Shown here in pieces: positions 47,410 through 58,581 of a stretch of 64,000 nt of DNA. This DNA comes from Tolypothrix sp. PCC 7712 (GTDB lineage: Bacteria; Cyanobacteriota; Cyanobacteriia; Cyanobacteriales; Nostocaceae): NCBI RefSeq assembly GCF_025860405.1, contig NZ_CP063785.1:1736001-1800000 (forward strand), given 5' to 3'. Each line of letters begins with the position of its first letter. Position 1 is the first letter of the stretch. The translations under genes and the position numbers were made by a program. The notes beneath the pieces were generated by a model, which had not been told where the DNA came from, did no database searches, and saw only the letters and a program-made list of their open reading frames with translations.

Positions 47410-49140
47410 TCACACCTCATTACTCAATGGTAATTGAATCGCAAAACAGGTACGGTTTGACCCACTTTCAACTTCGATTGTTCCTCCTAAAAGTTTGGTA
47501 AGTTTTTGTACTAGTGCTAAACCCAATCCTGTGCCACCTTGCTTCCACGGGTCATTACTGGGAATGCGATAAAATTTATCGAAAATCCGTGGTAATTCAT
47601 AACTGGGAATTTCTACACCCGAATTAATTACCTGGAATTGCATATTTTGCGATTTCATTTGAGCAGAAATTGTAATTTCGGCATCGGGAGGGCTGAATTT
47701 ACAGGCGTTTGTGAGTAGTTCGATTAGAATACGCTCTAGACTGAATGGATCGCAAGTTAATAAAGGCAGACTGTTAGCGATGCTGAGGCGTAGCTTTTGC
47801 TGACAAGAGTTGCGGTTACGTGCTTTAAATAGTTCTACTACCCGCCACAGCCATTGCTGTACTTGAACAGTTTCCAGTACCAAGGGCTTTGTATTATTAT
47901 CTAGCCTTTGTAAATCTAAGAAATTACTAATGAGATTAATTTCGCGATCGCACTCGTTGTCTAAAATGTCATAATAGCGAGCTGCCTTAGAGCGTTCTGT
48001 CTGTGGCTTTTCCATCTCCAAGAAAAAGTTTTGCTCTTGATTGAGTGCTATACCCAACATTTGAATTGCCATTTTCATATTCGTTAATGGCGTGCGTAGT
48101 TCGTGCGATACAGTACTGAGAAATTCATCTTTGAGGCGATTGAGGCTTTCCATTTCCTCTAACTGCGCTTGCACTGATTCTTGACTATGTTTGAGAGCAA
48201 CTTCTGCTGATTTGCGCTCTGTAATATCTATACAACAGCCAATGTAGCCGACAAATTTACCATTGGGGGTAAACCGAGGAATACCTGTATCTAACACCCA
48301 ACGATATTCATTATCATGGCGCTTCAGCCGATATTCCATCTCAAATTTAGCTCTAGCATGAAAAGCGGAATCATAGATGTCTTGGCAGAAATCTTGCTCT
48401 TGTGGATGGACTCCTTCTAGCCAGCCTAAACCTTGCTGTTGCTCCATGCTACGTCCAGTAAACTTTAACCAGGATTGATTAAAAAAGGTAAACAGTCCAT
48501 CACATCCTGTCATCCACAACATGACTGGTGCAGTATTCGCCATAGAATGAAAGCGTTGTTCACTTTCTCGTAAAGCATCTTCCGCTTGTTTATGAGTAGT
48601 GATATCTTCCAACACCATCAGAATTTGCGGATGCTTTTGTTGATGTTTATCTGTTGAGCTTAAGTCTAGATGAGAAAATCCATCATCAGCAGGTAATAAC
48701 CTTGCTACAACCTTTACCCATACAATCTCGCTAACCGGACAATTTAAACGCAACTCCCATTTAGAAACCTCGCTAAAAGATGCAGTTTTTACTAATTCCC
48801 CTAATGCATCAGATAACTTTTGCTTGTCGGAATGTTCAAACAAGTTCAAAACAGACTGATCAATCAATTCTTCCACACTGTAACCAAGGCTGTTAGCACC
48901 AAATTTATTCACAGATAGAATAATTCCTGTAATATCTAAACTGAAATATACAGAAGGAATATTTTCATACAGCCTACGATACAAAGTTAATTCCTCTTGG
49001 GTAGGAAGCAGGGTTTCTGCTGTGCAAAGTTCTAAATCTTCGGCTCGTTCAGACACAAGTTCTAAGCGCGCAGATTTTGCAGACAAGATATCTTGTTGAT
49101 GGCGATTTTTATGCCAGATCGATTGCTGATTACGGCTCAT
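47410..49140 (-). CDS. PAS-domain sensor histidine kinase
   Basis: 576 residues from the ATG at 49140 (MSRNQQSIWHKNRHQQDIL); a 40-residue upstream extension is open but improbable. No membrane helix, so a soluble sensor. Two PAS domains (IPSVYFSLDITGIILSVNKF; MANTAPVMLWMTGCDGLFTF with a PAC segment GYIGCCIDITERKSAE), a HisKA helix with phospho-acceptor SHELRTPLTNMKMA, and HATPase_c motifs LLTNACKFSPPDAE, DKFYRIP and GGTGLGLALV. No cognate response regulator adjacent. The signal is unknown; no heme or flavin residues stand out. Confidence 0.9.
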   Translation of the reverse strand: MSRNQQSIWHKNRHQQDILSAKSARLELVSERAEDLELCTAETLLPTQEELTLYRRLYENIPSVYFSLDITGIILSVNKFGANSLGYSVEELIDQSVLNLFEHSDKQKLSDALGELVKTASFSEVSKWELRLNCPVSEIVWVKVVARLLPADDGFSHLDLSSTDKHQQKHPQILMVLEDITTHKQAEDALRESEQRFHSMANTAPVMLWMTGCDGLFTFFNQSWLKFTGRSMEQQQGLGWLEGVHPQEQDFCQDIYDSAFHARAKFEMEYRLKRHDNEYRWVLDTGIPRFTPNGKFVGYIGCCIDITERKSAEVALKHSQESVQAQLEEMESLNRLKDEFLSTVSHELRTPLTNMKMAIQMLGIALNQEQNFFLEMEKPQTERSKAARYYDILDNECDREINLISNFLDLQRLDNNTKPLVLETVQVQQWLWRVVELFKARNRNSCQQKLRLSIANSLPLLTCDPFSLERILIELLTNACKFSPPDAEITISAQMKSQNMQFQVINSGVEIPSYELPRIFDKFYRIPSNDPWKQGGTGLGLALVQKLTKLLGGTIEVESGSNRTCFAIQLPLSNEV

Positions 49141-49516
49141 AAGACTGTATAACTTGCACCCAAGGTTTTGAGGTGGATATGGGCAGGAATAAAAAAAGAT
49201 TATTATACTGCTTCTGAATTGATTTTTGTCAAAGGGTACAAGTAAAAACTTATGTAACAAAAATCATCCCCATTTAGTGAGTTTTTGAGTTCTAATTAAG
49301 CACAAATGGCTCAATATGTTTAGCAAAATACATTTATTTGGATATGCCTGTGATGGAAAAAGTAATTTTTTATATACAGGATGACAGTATCCAAATCCGG
49401 AGGATATGGCTGAGTAATCTCTGAGTAGAGAGTAAGCAGAAATGCTCAAAAATAGCTAACTAATAGTTATGCTTAATAAATGATTTTTTTTAGCAATACA
49501 ATAAGGGCTTAACCCC

Positions 49517-50095
49517 TCAAACTAGTAAAATTTTCAGTTCAGATTCAGTGAGAGAACGCCACTCACCTGGTTGTAAACCCTCTAATTTCAAGTGGGCGAT
49601 ACTCACCCTGATGAGCCGTAAAGTCGGAAACCCTACTGCTGCTGTCATCCGCCGTACCTGACGGTTTTTACCCTCAGTGAGAGTCATTTCTAGCCAGGCT
49701 GTGGGTACATTTTTGCGAAATCTGATTGGCGGATTGCGATCGCACACCGGAGGTTCTTCAGATAATAGACGCACTTGTGCTGGACGAGTGTGGTAATCTT
49801 GAATCTTCACACCTGTTTGCAACTTATTTATAGCATCAACATCCGGAATGCGTTCTACTTGTGCCCAATAAGTACGTTTATGCCCAAATTTTGGATTAGC
49901 CAAGCGATGTTGTAACTGTCCATTGTTCGTCAACAACAGTAACCCTTCGCTATCCCAATCCAAACGCCCCACTGGATACACATCAGCAACCTCTATATAT
50001 TCTTTGAGGGTACGGTGTTTGGGAGTTTCTTGGGTAAATTGGCTAAGAACGCCATAAGGTTTATGAAAAAGAATATATCTATATATAGAAGTCAT
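49517..50095 (-). CDS. RsuA/RluE-family rRNA pseudouridine synthase
   Basis: Converts uridine to pseudouridine in rRNA, probably a 23S site as RluE does. From the ATG at 50095 the 192-residue protein starts [20 protein letters not shown], the usual family opening, without an S4 domain. Catalytic motif [18 protein letters not shown] (Asp in GRLD), then [11 protein letters not shown] and [20 protein letters not shown]. Longer in-frame starts would translate a block of AATTGGT tandem repeats and are rejected. Confidence 0.9.
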   Translation of the reverse strand: MTSIYRYILFHKPYGVLSQFTQETPKHRTLKEYIEVADVYPVGRLDWDSEGLLLLTNNGQLQHRLANPKFGHKRTYWAQVERIPDVDAINKLQTGVKIQDYHTRPAQVRLLSEEPPVCDRNPPIRFRKNVPTAWLEMTLTEGKNRQVRRMTAAVGFPTLRLIRVSIAHLKLEGLQPGEWRSLTESELKILLV

Positions 50096-50111
50096 TTGGT
50101 GTTTGTTATTT

Positions 50112-50215
50112 GTCATTGAGTACTTGGTAATTGGTAATTGGTAATTGGTTTTGGGTGTTTGGTGTTTGTTATTTCCCCTTGTCACCCCTCATCTCCCTCA
50201 TCTCCCTCATCTCTC
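50112..50215. repeat. short tandem repeats GGTAATT and CTCATCTCCCT
   Basis: GGTAATT is repeated three times (50128-50150) followed by TTTGGTGTTTG words and three near copies of CATCTCCCT (50187-50215). Similar words occur at 57150-57230. Confidence 0.65.
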
Positions 50216-50398
50216 TCATCCCTAAGAGTCATCATGAACTGTGTACACCAGCACGCATGACAATCTGTCTTTCCCATGCCCAGTGCCCAATGCCCCATGC
50301 CCTATTCTTATCCATAAATAACCATCAATACTTAGTCCATACACTTCAGGAATTGTAAACAGCCTTGCTCACAGCCATAAGCAAGGTGGTACAATCTA

Positions 50399-51875
<1,477 letters not shown>

Positions 51876-51883
51876 ATTACTCA

Positions 51884-51910
51884 AGTAGGGTGGGCATTGC
51901 CAACCCTACT
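51884..51910 (+). terminator. hairpin after thiC
   Basis: AGTAGGGT (51884-51891) pairs with ACCCTACT (51903-51910), with an inner GGC/GCC stem. It starts eight bases after the stop. The T-run is absent and the GTAGGGTGGGC word resembles a dispersed repeat, so it may be both. Confidence 0.55.
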
Positions 51911-52267
51911 AACTTCCAGGATCTACAATGTAACCTCAAAAATTGCTTTGACATCACAGGGTAAAACAATCCTATTAACTATTTTTGAGCTTAAGAGATA
52001 GACTTTTATAAATTTTTATTATTTGATCGGGTAGAAATTGCTATAAAGACATTATCTAAGATTGCCCACCCTGCAAAAAACTTAAAGTGAAAGATTATGA
52101 TTAATTCAAATTTGAACAAGAGTAGAGATATTTTTTGCAAGTAGCGTAACGCGCCATCCAGTTTATAATTGCGTTAAGAATAAAGTGCATCACCCACCCT
52201 ACTAAGTATTGGCAAGCATTTGTGAACTTGTATATACACTAATATATCTAGCTTATAAAATTTTTAG
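51911..52267. other. intergenic region with a degenerate repeat
   Basis: About 360 AT-rich bases. At 52143-52205 is a decayed copy of the GTAGGGTGCGTTA-type repeat (GCGTAACGCGCC, CACCCACCCTACTAAG). No gene. Confidence 0.45.
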
Positions 52268-52582
52268 CTAACTAGCTAAGTTGATATCACTACTTTTATC
52301 ATCTTCCTCTAGCCCTAACCTTTCGTATAATTCACTAACAGATTGAGGCTCAACAATTTTTTCTTTTGCACGTTGTAAAGCAGTGAATAAACGAGTAGAG
52401 TTTGCTGGAAACCGAAGTAAGTAAAGTGTTTCTAGTAAGCTTTCTAGTTCAGTTTCAGAAATTAACACAACATTTTTACCATCAGGTCGGCTAATTCTGA
52501 TTACCTCATTAGTCTCAATAAGTTGATTACAAATGCTATCTAAATTTTTAGCGGCTTCTTCTGATGTTATTTTAATTGACAT
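52268..52582 (-). CDS. YefM/Phd-type antitoxin
   Basis: A 104-residue antitoxin of the Phd/YefM family, which binds DNA with its N-terminus and neutralises the toxin with its C-terminus. It opens MSIKITSEEAAKNLDSICNQ, continues with VIRISRPDGKNVVLISETEL (the usual strand-turn-strand) and YLLRFPANSTRLFTALQRAK, and ends in an acidic tail. It lies 49 bases downstream of the YoeB-type toxin gene on the same strand, the reverse of the usual antitoxin-first order. Confidence 0.88.
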   Translation of the reverse strand: MSIKITSEEAAKNLDSICNQLIETNEVIRISRPDGKNVVLISETELESLLETLYLLRFPANSTRLFTALQRAKEKIVEPQSVSELYERLGLEEDDKSSDINLAS

Positions 52583-52631
52583 AATAATTGACCGATTTTG
52601 ACTAATTTTTTACCTTTTTAAAAGTACATAC

Positions 52632-52919
52632 TTATTCGTAATGATATCGAGCTTTGAGGAAATCTATTCTGTCTTCGCTAACTAGATAAACAAGCCGATG
52701 CTCTTGATTGATACGACGCGACCAGCATCCAGAATACTCATATTTTAACGGTTCAGGCTTACCAATGCCTTCAAAAGGATCTCGTAAAATTTCCTTGACT
52801 ATTTTAAGTATACGAAGCGCCATTTTCCGGTCTTTGCTAACCCAGTATTCTAAGTCTTCTATAAATTCTGGCTGAAATACAGCTTCACGCTGACGTTGAA
52901 TGTCACCCTCATCACCCAT
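52632..52919 (-). CDS. YoeB/Txe-type mRNA interferase toxin
   Basis: 95 residues from the ATG at 52919 (a TTG nine bases earlier is also open). YoeB-type RelE-fold toxins cut mRNA at the ribosome. The match to E. coli YoeB is close in the C-terminal half: GIGKPEPLKYEYSGCWSRRI, NQEHRLVYLV, ARYHYE. Residues equivalent to E46, R65, H83 and Y84 are all present (E56, R75, H93, Y94). One additional Glu follows the HY. Toxin appears functional. Confidence 0.9.
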   Translation of the reverse strand: MGDEGDIQRQREAVFQPEFIEDLEYWVSKDRKMALRILKIVKEILRDPFEGIGKPEPLKYEYSGCWSRRINQEHRLVYLVSEDRIDFLKARYHYE

Positions 52920-53106
52920 GCAATCCAACCTTTAAGAGCCGTCTTAAATTTAATCGCTAATCTGTAAATAAGTAAGTAAGTAAAGTTAATTTGTATCAAT
53001 ACTTACCAAAACTCACTCAAAAAGATAATACAAGGAATGCGATCGCACTCTTTATCAGCTAATTACCAACAAAGCAATTTTGCGATTCGCATTCTTGATT
53101 ACCTAA

Positions 53107-53727
53107 CTAATTTCCTAATTCCCGATACCGCTTTTGAATCTCCTCAATTGAGAACAACGCTTCAAACTTTAATCCTGCTGACTGATATAACTCAGCGCCT
53201 CCTTGTAGGCGATCTACTAGTGCAATTACTTGCTCAACGGTATAACCTGCTTCTTTGAGGCGGTTGACTGCTTTGAGCGCAGATTGCCCAGTCGTGACCA
53301 CATCTTCTAAAACTACAACTTTTGCACCCTCTGGCAAACTGGGCCCTTCAATATAAGCCCGCGTTCCATAACCTTTGGCTTCTTTACGTATAATTAGCGC
53401 TGGAATTGGGCGGTTTTCATAGACAGAAACTACACTGACTGCAGTCACAATGGGGTCAGCACCCAAGGTTAAACCAGCTACAGCTTGAGTATCTACAGGT
53501 AATAAAGGAAACAGTAAGCGTCCGACGGCTAAAGCGCCTTGGGGATGTAGTGTTACCTGCGTCTTGTTAACGTAATAAGAACTACGTAACCCAGAAGACA
53601 GAACAAAATCACCCTCTTGATAAGCGAGTTCACAGAATAAATCTAGTAAATTGTGGTGCAGGGTGGTCAAATCAGCAGTAGCTGCCCAAATATTGGAAGG
53701 GTTAGCGGTTTCAGTAGAATAAGTCAT
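53107..53727 (-). CDS. pyrE: orotate phosphoribosyltransferase
   Basis: Joins orotate and PRPP to OMP in pyrimidine synthesis. The 206-residue protein has FVLSSGLRSSYYVNKTQVTL, LTLGADPIVTAVSVVS, RKEAKGYGTRAYIEG and the PRPP loop VVVLEDVVTTGQSALKAVN. Length and motifs are standard. Single gene; the promoter lies in the 100 bases shared with the divergent small secreted protein gene. Confidence 0.95.
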   Translation of the reverse strand: MTYSTETANPSNIWAATADLTTLHHNLLDLFCELAYQEGDFVLSSGLRSSYYVNKTQVTLHPQGALAVGRLLFPLLPVDTQAVAGLTLGADPIVTAVSVVSVYENRPIPALIIRKEAKGYGTRAYIEGPSLPEGAKVVVLEDVVTTGQSALKAVNRLKEAGYTVEQVIALVDRLQGGAELYQSAGLKFEALFSIEEIQKRYRELGN

Positions 53728-53828
53728 TACAAGACGTTATAAATTGTGCTACACCAAAGGTTGAACTCATCAGAGTTCTGAATTTAAGCATAAATTAAGA
53801 TTCGCGCAAAAATTGAGGAGTAGGGAAT

Positions 53829-54257
53829 ATGGGTATAAAATTTCAGACCCCAAGTATTTTTTTACTACTGCTAGCTACTAGTATTGCTGTTCCCTCTGTG
53901 GCTAGCGCCCAAACAGCAACACCTAATTATGAAACGCCAAGTGAGGCACTGGAGCGAGCTTATTTCCGCCACGATCCAAATTTCTATCAAAATCGCAGCT
54001 TACAACGTCAAGTAGACTCCCTTGTTGGTGCTGGTTCCTTTGGCAATTCCTTTCCAGAAAATGAAATTGCCCGTGATGGTGAATTAATCCATAGTGTTTA
54101 TCGAGATATGTTAAACCAACAAGCCACTAACGACCCTTACCTGCGTACCCCAGATTTACCCAACCCATACGGTACATCACTACTATTGTCTCCTCGTGCA
54201 AACGCCGAGCAGCTCAAAGTGGGGACTGAGTTTCGTTTCGAGACTTCAACAAGGTAA
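53829..54257 (+). CDS. small exported protein, unknown
   Basis: 142 residues with a clear Sec signal peptide (IFLLLLATSIAVPSVASAQ, cleavage probably after ASA at about 27). The mature part is polar (YETPSEALERAYFRHDPNFY, GELIHSVYRDMLNQQATNDP) and ends in KVGTEFRFETSTR. ATG behind TGAGGAGTAGGGAAT. No family recognised; the pattern resembles small conserved cyanobacterial periplasmic proteins. Confidence 0.78.
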   Translation: MGIKFQTPSIFLLLLATSIAVPSVASAQTATPNYETPSEALERAYFRHDPNFYQNRSLQRQVDSLVGAGSFGNSFPENEIARDGELIHSVYRDMLNQQATNDPYLRTPDLPNPYGTSLLLSPRANAEQLKVGTEFRFETSTR

Positions 54258-54381
54258 GAGTGTTGAGTGCTAAGTGATAAGTAGGTAGTAGTTAGTTAAA
54301 ACTTAGCTATGAGACTATAGTAGTTTTTCTAGCTCCTAGTCCCTTAGTAGCTTAGTGCTCACAATTACAGTATTGATTAAA

Positions 54382-54454
54382 TCCAGGGTGCAGGAGTTGA
54401 ACCTGCCTTGGGCGAATTATGAGTTCGCTGCCTCAACCGCTCGGCCAACCCTGG
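54382..54454 (-). tRNA. tRNA with CAU anticodon, probably tRNA-Ile2 (or elongator Met)
   Basis: On the minus strand a 73-base cloverleaf: acceptor CCAGGGT/ACCCTGG (7 pairs), D-arm GCCGAGCGGTTGAGGC, anticodon arm GCGAA-CTCATAA-TTCGC with anticodon CAU, short variable loop CCAAG, T-arm GCAGG-TTCAACT-CCTGC, discriminator A. CCA is not encoded. The AACTCATAATT loop and stem resemble chloroplast trnI-CAU, where C34 is changed to lysidine; the Met alternative cannot be excluded by eye. Confidence 0.88.
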
Positions 54455-54776
54455 TCGATTTTTTATTGTAGCGTGAGTTTGGTAGCTCGTGTACCCTCGA
54501 AGATAGTTTAGCAGATTTTTTTACTACATAATTTGATTCCGGAATAGTGCAGACTAATATTGATTAAGTTCTTTTAAGGATTGGGGTCAACGGAAGGCTG
54601 AAGTATGAAGTATAAAGTATGAGATTACTTTAATCATCAAGGCAAGGGATAAAACGACTTGTAGGCGATACAGAGTTCTGATTCGCTCACAAAATCCTTT
54701 AAACTTGAGATTTCTTTAGTCAACAGCTTCAATCGGTTTAAATAAAAGAGAATTATTCTGCAATAGCCTGTCAGCG

Positions 54777-55478
54777 ATGAAAATTAATTCCACTGTACTT
54801 CTAACGTTAATTTTGTTAACCCTGATGTTAGGGGCAGGTTCTGTGAGCGCGTTTTGGGGGTTTACTCTAGGGAGTTCAGCACTTAAAGGGGTAACAACAC
54901 CAGATGGTCGTCCTACAACCAAATTTACCAGTGCTAAGTCCTCTAACTCGCAGCAAGGAACCTTAGCGTTATTAAAAGAAGAAGAGATACTAAAAATTGT
55001 TAAGGCCAGAATTGAGGGTAAGACCAAAGCTGCTAAATCGGAAAAACTAGAGGAAGATGATGAAGAAACCAACAATAGTAAACAGAAGCCAGAGGAAAAA
55101 CCCCAGGAAATAGCTGAGGAAAAACCCCAGCAAGGATTTCCTATTAATGCTGAAAACAAGGGCGTAACTCTCGCTGTGCAATCTGCTCGCTATTCCGGTG
55201 GAGATCTACTATTAAAGGTGAAGATGCAGAATAAAGGCGCTGATTCTGTGCGCTTTTTGTATAGCTTTTTAGATGTTACCGATGACAAAGGGCGAACTCT
55301 CAGTGCTAGTACAGAGGGTTTACCAGCAGAGTTACCGGCAAATGGCCCAGCCTTTTCAGGTACAGTTAGTATTCCTACCGCTCTACTTGATGATGTGCAA
55401 AAGGTTTCACTGGCGCTGACCGATTACCCTGCTCAACAATTAAAGCTGGAAGTTTTGAATATTCCTGTAGCAAAATAA
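54777..55478 (+). CDS. exported or membrane-anchored protein with charged linker, unknown
   Basis: 233 residues. The N-terminus (STVLLTLILLTLMLGAGSVS) is a signal peptide or anchor. Residues about 60-120 are highly charged (KLEEDDEETNNSKQKPEEKP, QEIAEEKPQQ with a repeated EEKPQ word) and probably disordered. The C-terminal 105 residues form a likely beta-sandwich (GVTLAVQSARYSGGDLLLKV, KMQNKGADSVRFLYSFLDVT, DDKGRTLSASTEGLP), resembling domains that contact envelope partners. No family recognised. Confidence 0.75.
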   Translation: MKINSTVLLTLILLTLMLGAGSVSAFWGFTLGSSALKGVTTPDGRPTTKFTSAKSSNSQQGTLALLKEEEILKIVKARIEGKTKAAKSEKLEEDDEETNNSKQKPEEKPQEIAEEKPQQGFPINAENKGVTLAVQSARYSGGDLLLKVKMQNKGADSVRFLYSFLDVTDDKGRTLSASTEGLPAELPANGPAFSGTVSIPTALLDDVQKVSLALTDYPAQQLKLEVLNIPVAK

Positions 55479-55699
55479 GCGAGACAATTGTGATATGGGG
55501 AATTTGAGTTGGGAATTTGAGAGGAAAAGTCTAGTGAGTTGTTAAAAAAGTTTTTTGCTCTGCCAAGAAGAACTCGCAGTAGAGTGCGACAAGTTGTTAG
55601 ACAACAGAACTGCGAAGACTAACTGAAAAAATTTGCTTTCAGATAAAACCCAGTTAATCAGCCTTACATAGCTGTAACCGGGGTAGTTGGGCACCAGGG

Positions 55700-57142
55700 A
55701 TGGCGAAACAGCGCAACCACTATCCCCAATTCCCGAATCTCAAATCGTCAATTTCAGAGTGGGTGCGTAGTTGTACACGAGCTTTAGCAGTGAGTGCTTT
55801 TCCTAGCTTAATTTGGACAGATGTGGGGCTGCGATTGTTATCAGTGCTGCTACTGATTGCCATCAATGCTTTTTTTGTCACAGCTGAGTTTTCAATGGTG
55901 ACAGTGCGGCGATCGCGTATCCATCAGTTAGTCCAAGCTGGTGACATTCCTGCGATCGCTGTGGAAATGTTGCAACGTAGTATTGACAGACTGCTATCTA
56001 CCACCCAGTTAGGCATTACTCTTTCTAGTTTGGCGCTGGGATGGATCGGTGAAAGCTCGATTGTGGTTTTGGTGGATACATGGCTTAAATCCTGGCCTTT
56101 ACCTGAACGAATGAGTTTGTTGATGGCTCATTCTTTATCTATCCCCATCACATTTTTTTTAATAGCCTATCTGCAAATCGTCTTAGGAGAACTTTGCCCC
56201 AAATCGGTAGCAATGCTGTACTCAGAACAGCTATCAAGATTTTTGGGGCCTTCAGTCAAAGCGATCGTGCGTTTTTTCAGTCCCTTTATTTGGATTCTCA
56301 ACCAATCAAATCACTGGCTGTTAAGACTCTTTGGTATTGAATACACAGGTCAAGGCTGGAGACCACCTGTGACTCCAGAGGAATTGCAGCTGATTATCTC
56401 TACAGAACGGGAATCAACTGGTTTACAGCATTCAGAACGCGAATTGCTCAATAACGTCTTTGAATTTGGGGATGTGATGGCACAAGAGGTGATGATTCCG
56501 CGCACCAGCATTGTAGCTTTGCCCAGAGACGCTACCCTTCAAAGATTACTCAAGGAAATGGCTTCTACTGGTCACTCCCGCTATCCCATCATGGGCGAAT
56601 CTTTAGACGACATTCGCGGCATTATTTACTTTAAAGATTTAGCACAACCTTTGGCGGTGGGAAAATTAACTTTAGAATCACCCATCCAACCGTGGATACG
56701 TCCAGCACGCTTTGTCCCAGAACATACCCCATTAAGTGAACTACTGCCCATGATGCGGCAAGAAAAGCCAGCTATGGTCATGGTGGTGAATGAATTTGGC
56801 GGTATTGTCGGACTAGTAACGCTGCAAGATGTAGTAGCGGAAATTATTGGTAGTGCAGGCGTACTTGATAGTGCTGAAGATTTGCTCATTCAAATGTTAA
56901 ATGAGCAGACATTTCTAGTACAAGCACAAATCAACTTAGAAGACCTCAACCAAGTTTTAGATTTAAACTTGCCCCTAACTAAGGAATATCAAACACTAGG
57001 GGGCTTTTTGCTCTACCACCTCCAAAAAATTCCCGCCAAAGGGGAAACCTTCTTATTTGAGAATCTTGAATTTACGGTAGTTTCCGTCATTGGCCCCCGC
57101 TTACACCAAATTCAACTCCGCCGTTTGCAAGGCGATAGGTGA
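55700..57142 (+). CDS. CorC/HlyC-type hemolysin-family membrane protein (CNNM-like)
   Basis: 480 residues. DUF21/CNNM membrane domain with three to four helices (LLSVLLLIAINAFFVTAEFS, TQLGITLSSLALGWIGE, FFLIAYLQIVLGELCPKSVA), followed by two CBS domains (about 250-370: VMIPRTSIVALPRDATLQRL, GHSRYPIMGES, VVNEFGGIVGLVTLQDVVAE) and a CorC_HlyC transporter-associated domain (EYQTLGGFLLYHL). Relatives are implicated in Mg2+/Co2+ transport; true haemolysin function is not implied. Single gene. Confidence 0.9.
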   Translation: MAKQRNHYPQFPNLKSSISEWVRSCTRALAVSAFPSLIWTDVGLRLLSVLLLIAINAFFVTAEFSMVTVRRSRIHQLVQAGDIPAIAVEMLQRSIDRLLSTTQLGITLSSLALGWIGESSIVVLVDTWLKSWPLPERMSLLMAHSLSIPITFFLIAYLQIVLGELCPKSVAMLYSEQLSRFLGPSVKAIVRFFSPFIWILNQSNHWLLRLFGIEYTGQGWRPPVTPEELQLIISTERESTGLQHSERELLNNVFEFGDVMAQEVMIPRTSIVALPRDATLQRLLKEMASTGHSRYPIMGESLDDIRGIIYFKDLAQPLAVGKLTLESPIQPWIRPARFVPEHTPLSELLPMMRQEKPAMVMVVNEFGGIVGLVTLQDVVAEIIGSAGVLDSAEDLLIQMLNEQTFLVQAQINLEDLNQVLDLNLPLTKEYQTLGGFLLYHLQKIPAKGETFLFENLEFTVVSVIGPRLHQIQLRRLQGDR

Positions 57143-57149
57143 ATTGGGT

Positions 57150-57317
57150 ATGGGGCATGGGGCATTGGGCATGGGGCATTGGGCATTGGTAATGGGTAAT
57201 TGGTAATTGGTGTTTGTCATTAATTATTTCTTCCCCTGCGCCCTGCCCCGTTGCTTTTCCCAGTCCCCAATCCCCATTACCCCTTATCCCCAGAGGGGGC
57301 CCCGAGTTCCCCAGTCC
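57150..57317. repeat. tandem GGGGCATT words plus dispersed GC-rich repeat, copy 3
   Basis: GGGGCAT/GGGCATT words repeat from 57150 to 57187, then GGTAATT words to 57215. From 57264 the block CCCATTACCCCTTATCCCC then AGAGGGGGCCCCGAGTTCCC repeats the elements at 6281 and 26543. Confidence 0.75.
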
Positions 57318-57992
57318 CTAAACATAAGCAACTGGGTCTTTCAAGCCTAATTCAGCAAAAGCTGCTAGCCTAAGGCGACAGGAATCACAGACTCCGCAGG
57401 CGATATCCGCACCAGCGTAACAAGACCAAGTGAGTTCCCAGGGAACGCCGAGTTGATTACCCAACTGGATAATTTCGGTCTTTTTCAGATTAATTAAAGG
57501 TGCCGCGATAGTAATAGGTTCGCCTTCTCGTCCTTGCTTGGTTCCCAGGCGAAAAACTTCTTGCATCGCTTGGATATAATCAGGGCGACAATCAGGATAA
57601 CCAGAATAGTCTAAGGCATTGACACCGATGTAAACGCGTTCAGCTGCGATCGCTTCGGCGTAGGCGAGGGCAAAACTTAAAAAGATGGTATTCCGGGCTG
57701 GTACATAGGTGACAGGAATACTCTGCGACATCTCATCTAGGGAACGTTCCTCTGGTAAATCAATGCTACTGTCTGTCAGCGCAGAACCACCCCATTGCCG
57801 TAAGTCGAAATTTACTACCTGATGTTTAGCCACTCCAGCTTTTTGCGCCACTAACCGAGCTGACTCTAACTCGCGTTGATGTCGCTGTTGATAATCAAAG
57901 GAAAGAGCGTGACACTCATAGCCATCAGCTTTGGCTTGGTACAGAATTGTGGAAGAGTCTAATCCCCCTGATAACAGAATTACAGCTTTCAT
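57318..57992 (-). CDS. queC: 7-cyano-7-deazaguanine synthase
   Basis: ATP-dependent conversion of 7-carboxy-7-deazaguanine to preQ0 in queuosine biosynthesis. From the ATG at 57992 the 224-residue protein begins [20 protein letters not shown] with the PP-loop SGGLDSS; a 25-residue upstream extension is open but lies before the family start. Further motifs: [32 protein letters not shown], and the zinc cysteines in [19 protein letters not shown]. Complete single gene. Confidence 0.95.
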   Translation of the reverse strand: MKAVILLSGGLDSSTILYQAKADGYECHALSFDYQQRHQRELESARLVAQKAGVAKHQVVNFDLRQWGGSALTDSSIDLPEERSLDEMSQSIPVTYVPARNTIFLSFALAYAEAIAAERVYIGVNALDYSGYPDCRPDYIQAMQEVFRLGTKQGREGEPITIAAPLINLKKTEIIQLGNQLGVPWELTWSCYAGADIACGVCDSCRLRLAAFAELGLKDPVAYV

Positions 57993-58581
57993 CGTGGATT
58001 TAATCTTGAGATTTTCAATCGCTAAATCTGATTGCTTGAGCCTTTGCACTCCTGTTGGCGATCGCATCTCTCTTACGCCCTAAAAATTCAAAGGTCAATA
58101 TCTACTACTAGTGTCGTGAAAATTCGCTTCACAATCTGCAATAGTTGCAGATAATTATGTAAAAATTATTAAAGTGTATCATTGGTGATCTTTATCAGTA
58201 AATTTTTTCAATTTTTCTTCAGGCAAAAGTTCAGTGTGGGATTTTCATTTTTTCGTAATTTTACTGAGAAAAAATTATTAACTTCAATTTATCAATCTCT
58301 GATTGATCCAAATAATTATTACCTTTAGGTATTACTTAGGTTATTAAGTTAATAAAAAGACATCAGATATTTTGTGTAAGGTGTAAAAAATCTATCAAGG
58401 GTGAACTGACTATACAAAAGATACTCAGATTGCGGGAACCCATAACAAACTTTGAAATTCTTCATAAATAGAACCTCTATGTTACCATCTGGATGGTTTT
58501 AGACGGATCGTCACTGGCAGTTAAGTATAAAGGCCAACGACCGTAGCGTCTCTAAATTTGGTGGTTGAGGAGAGAATCATA
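57993..58581. other. long AT-rich intergenic region
   Basis: Nearly 590 bases between divergent queC and the oxidoreductase gene. No open frame worth keeping. A T-rich tract and ATTATTAAGTTAATAAAAAG-like words near 58330-58360. Regulatory content not resolvable by eye. Confidence 0.4.
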
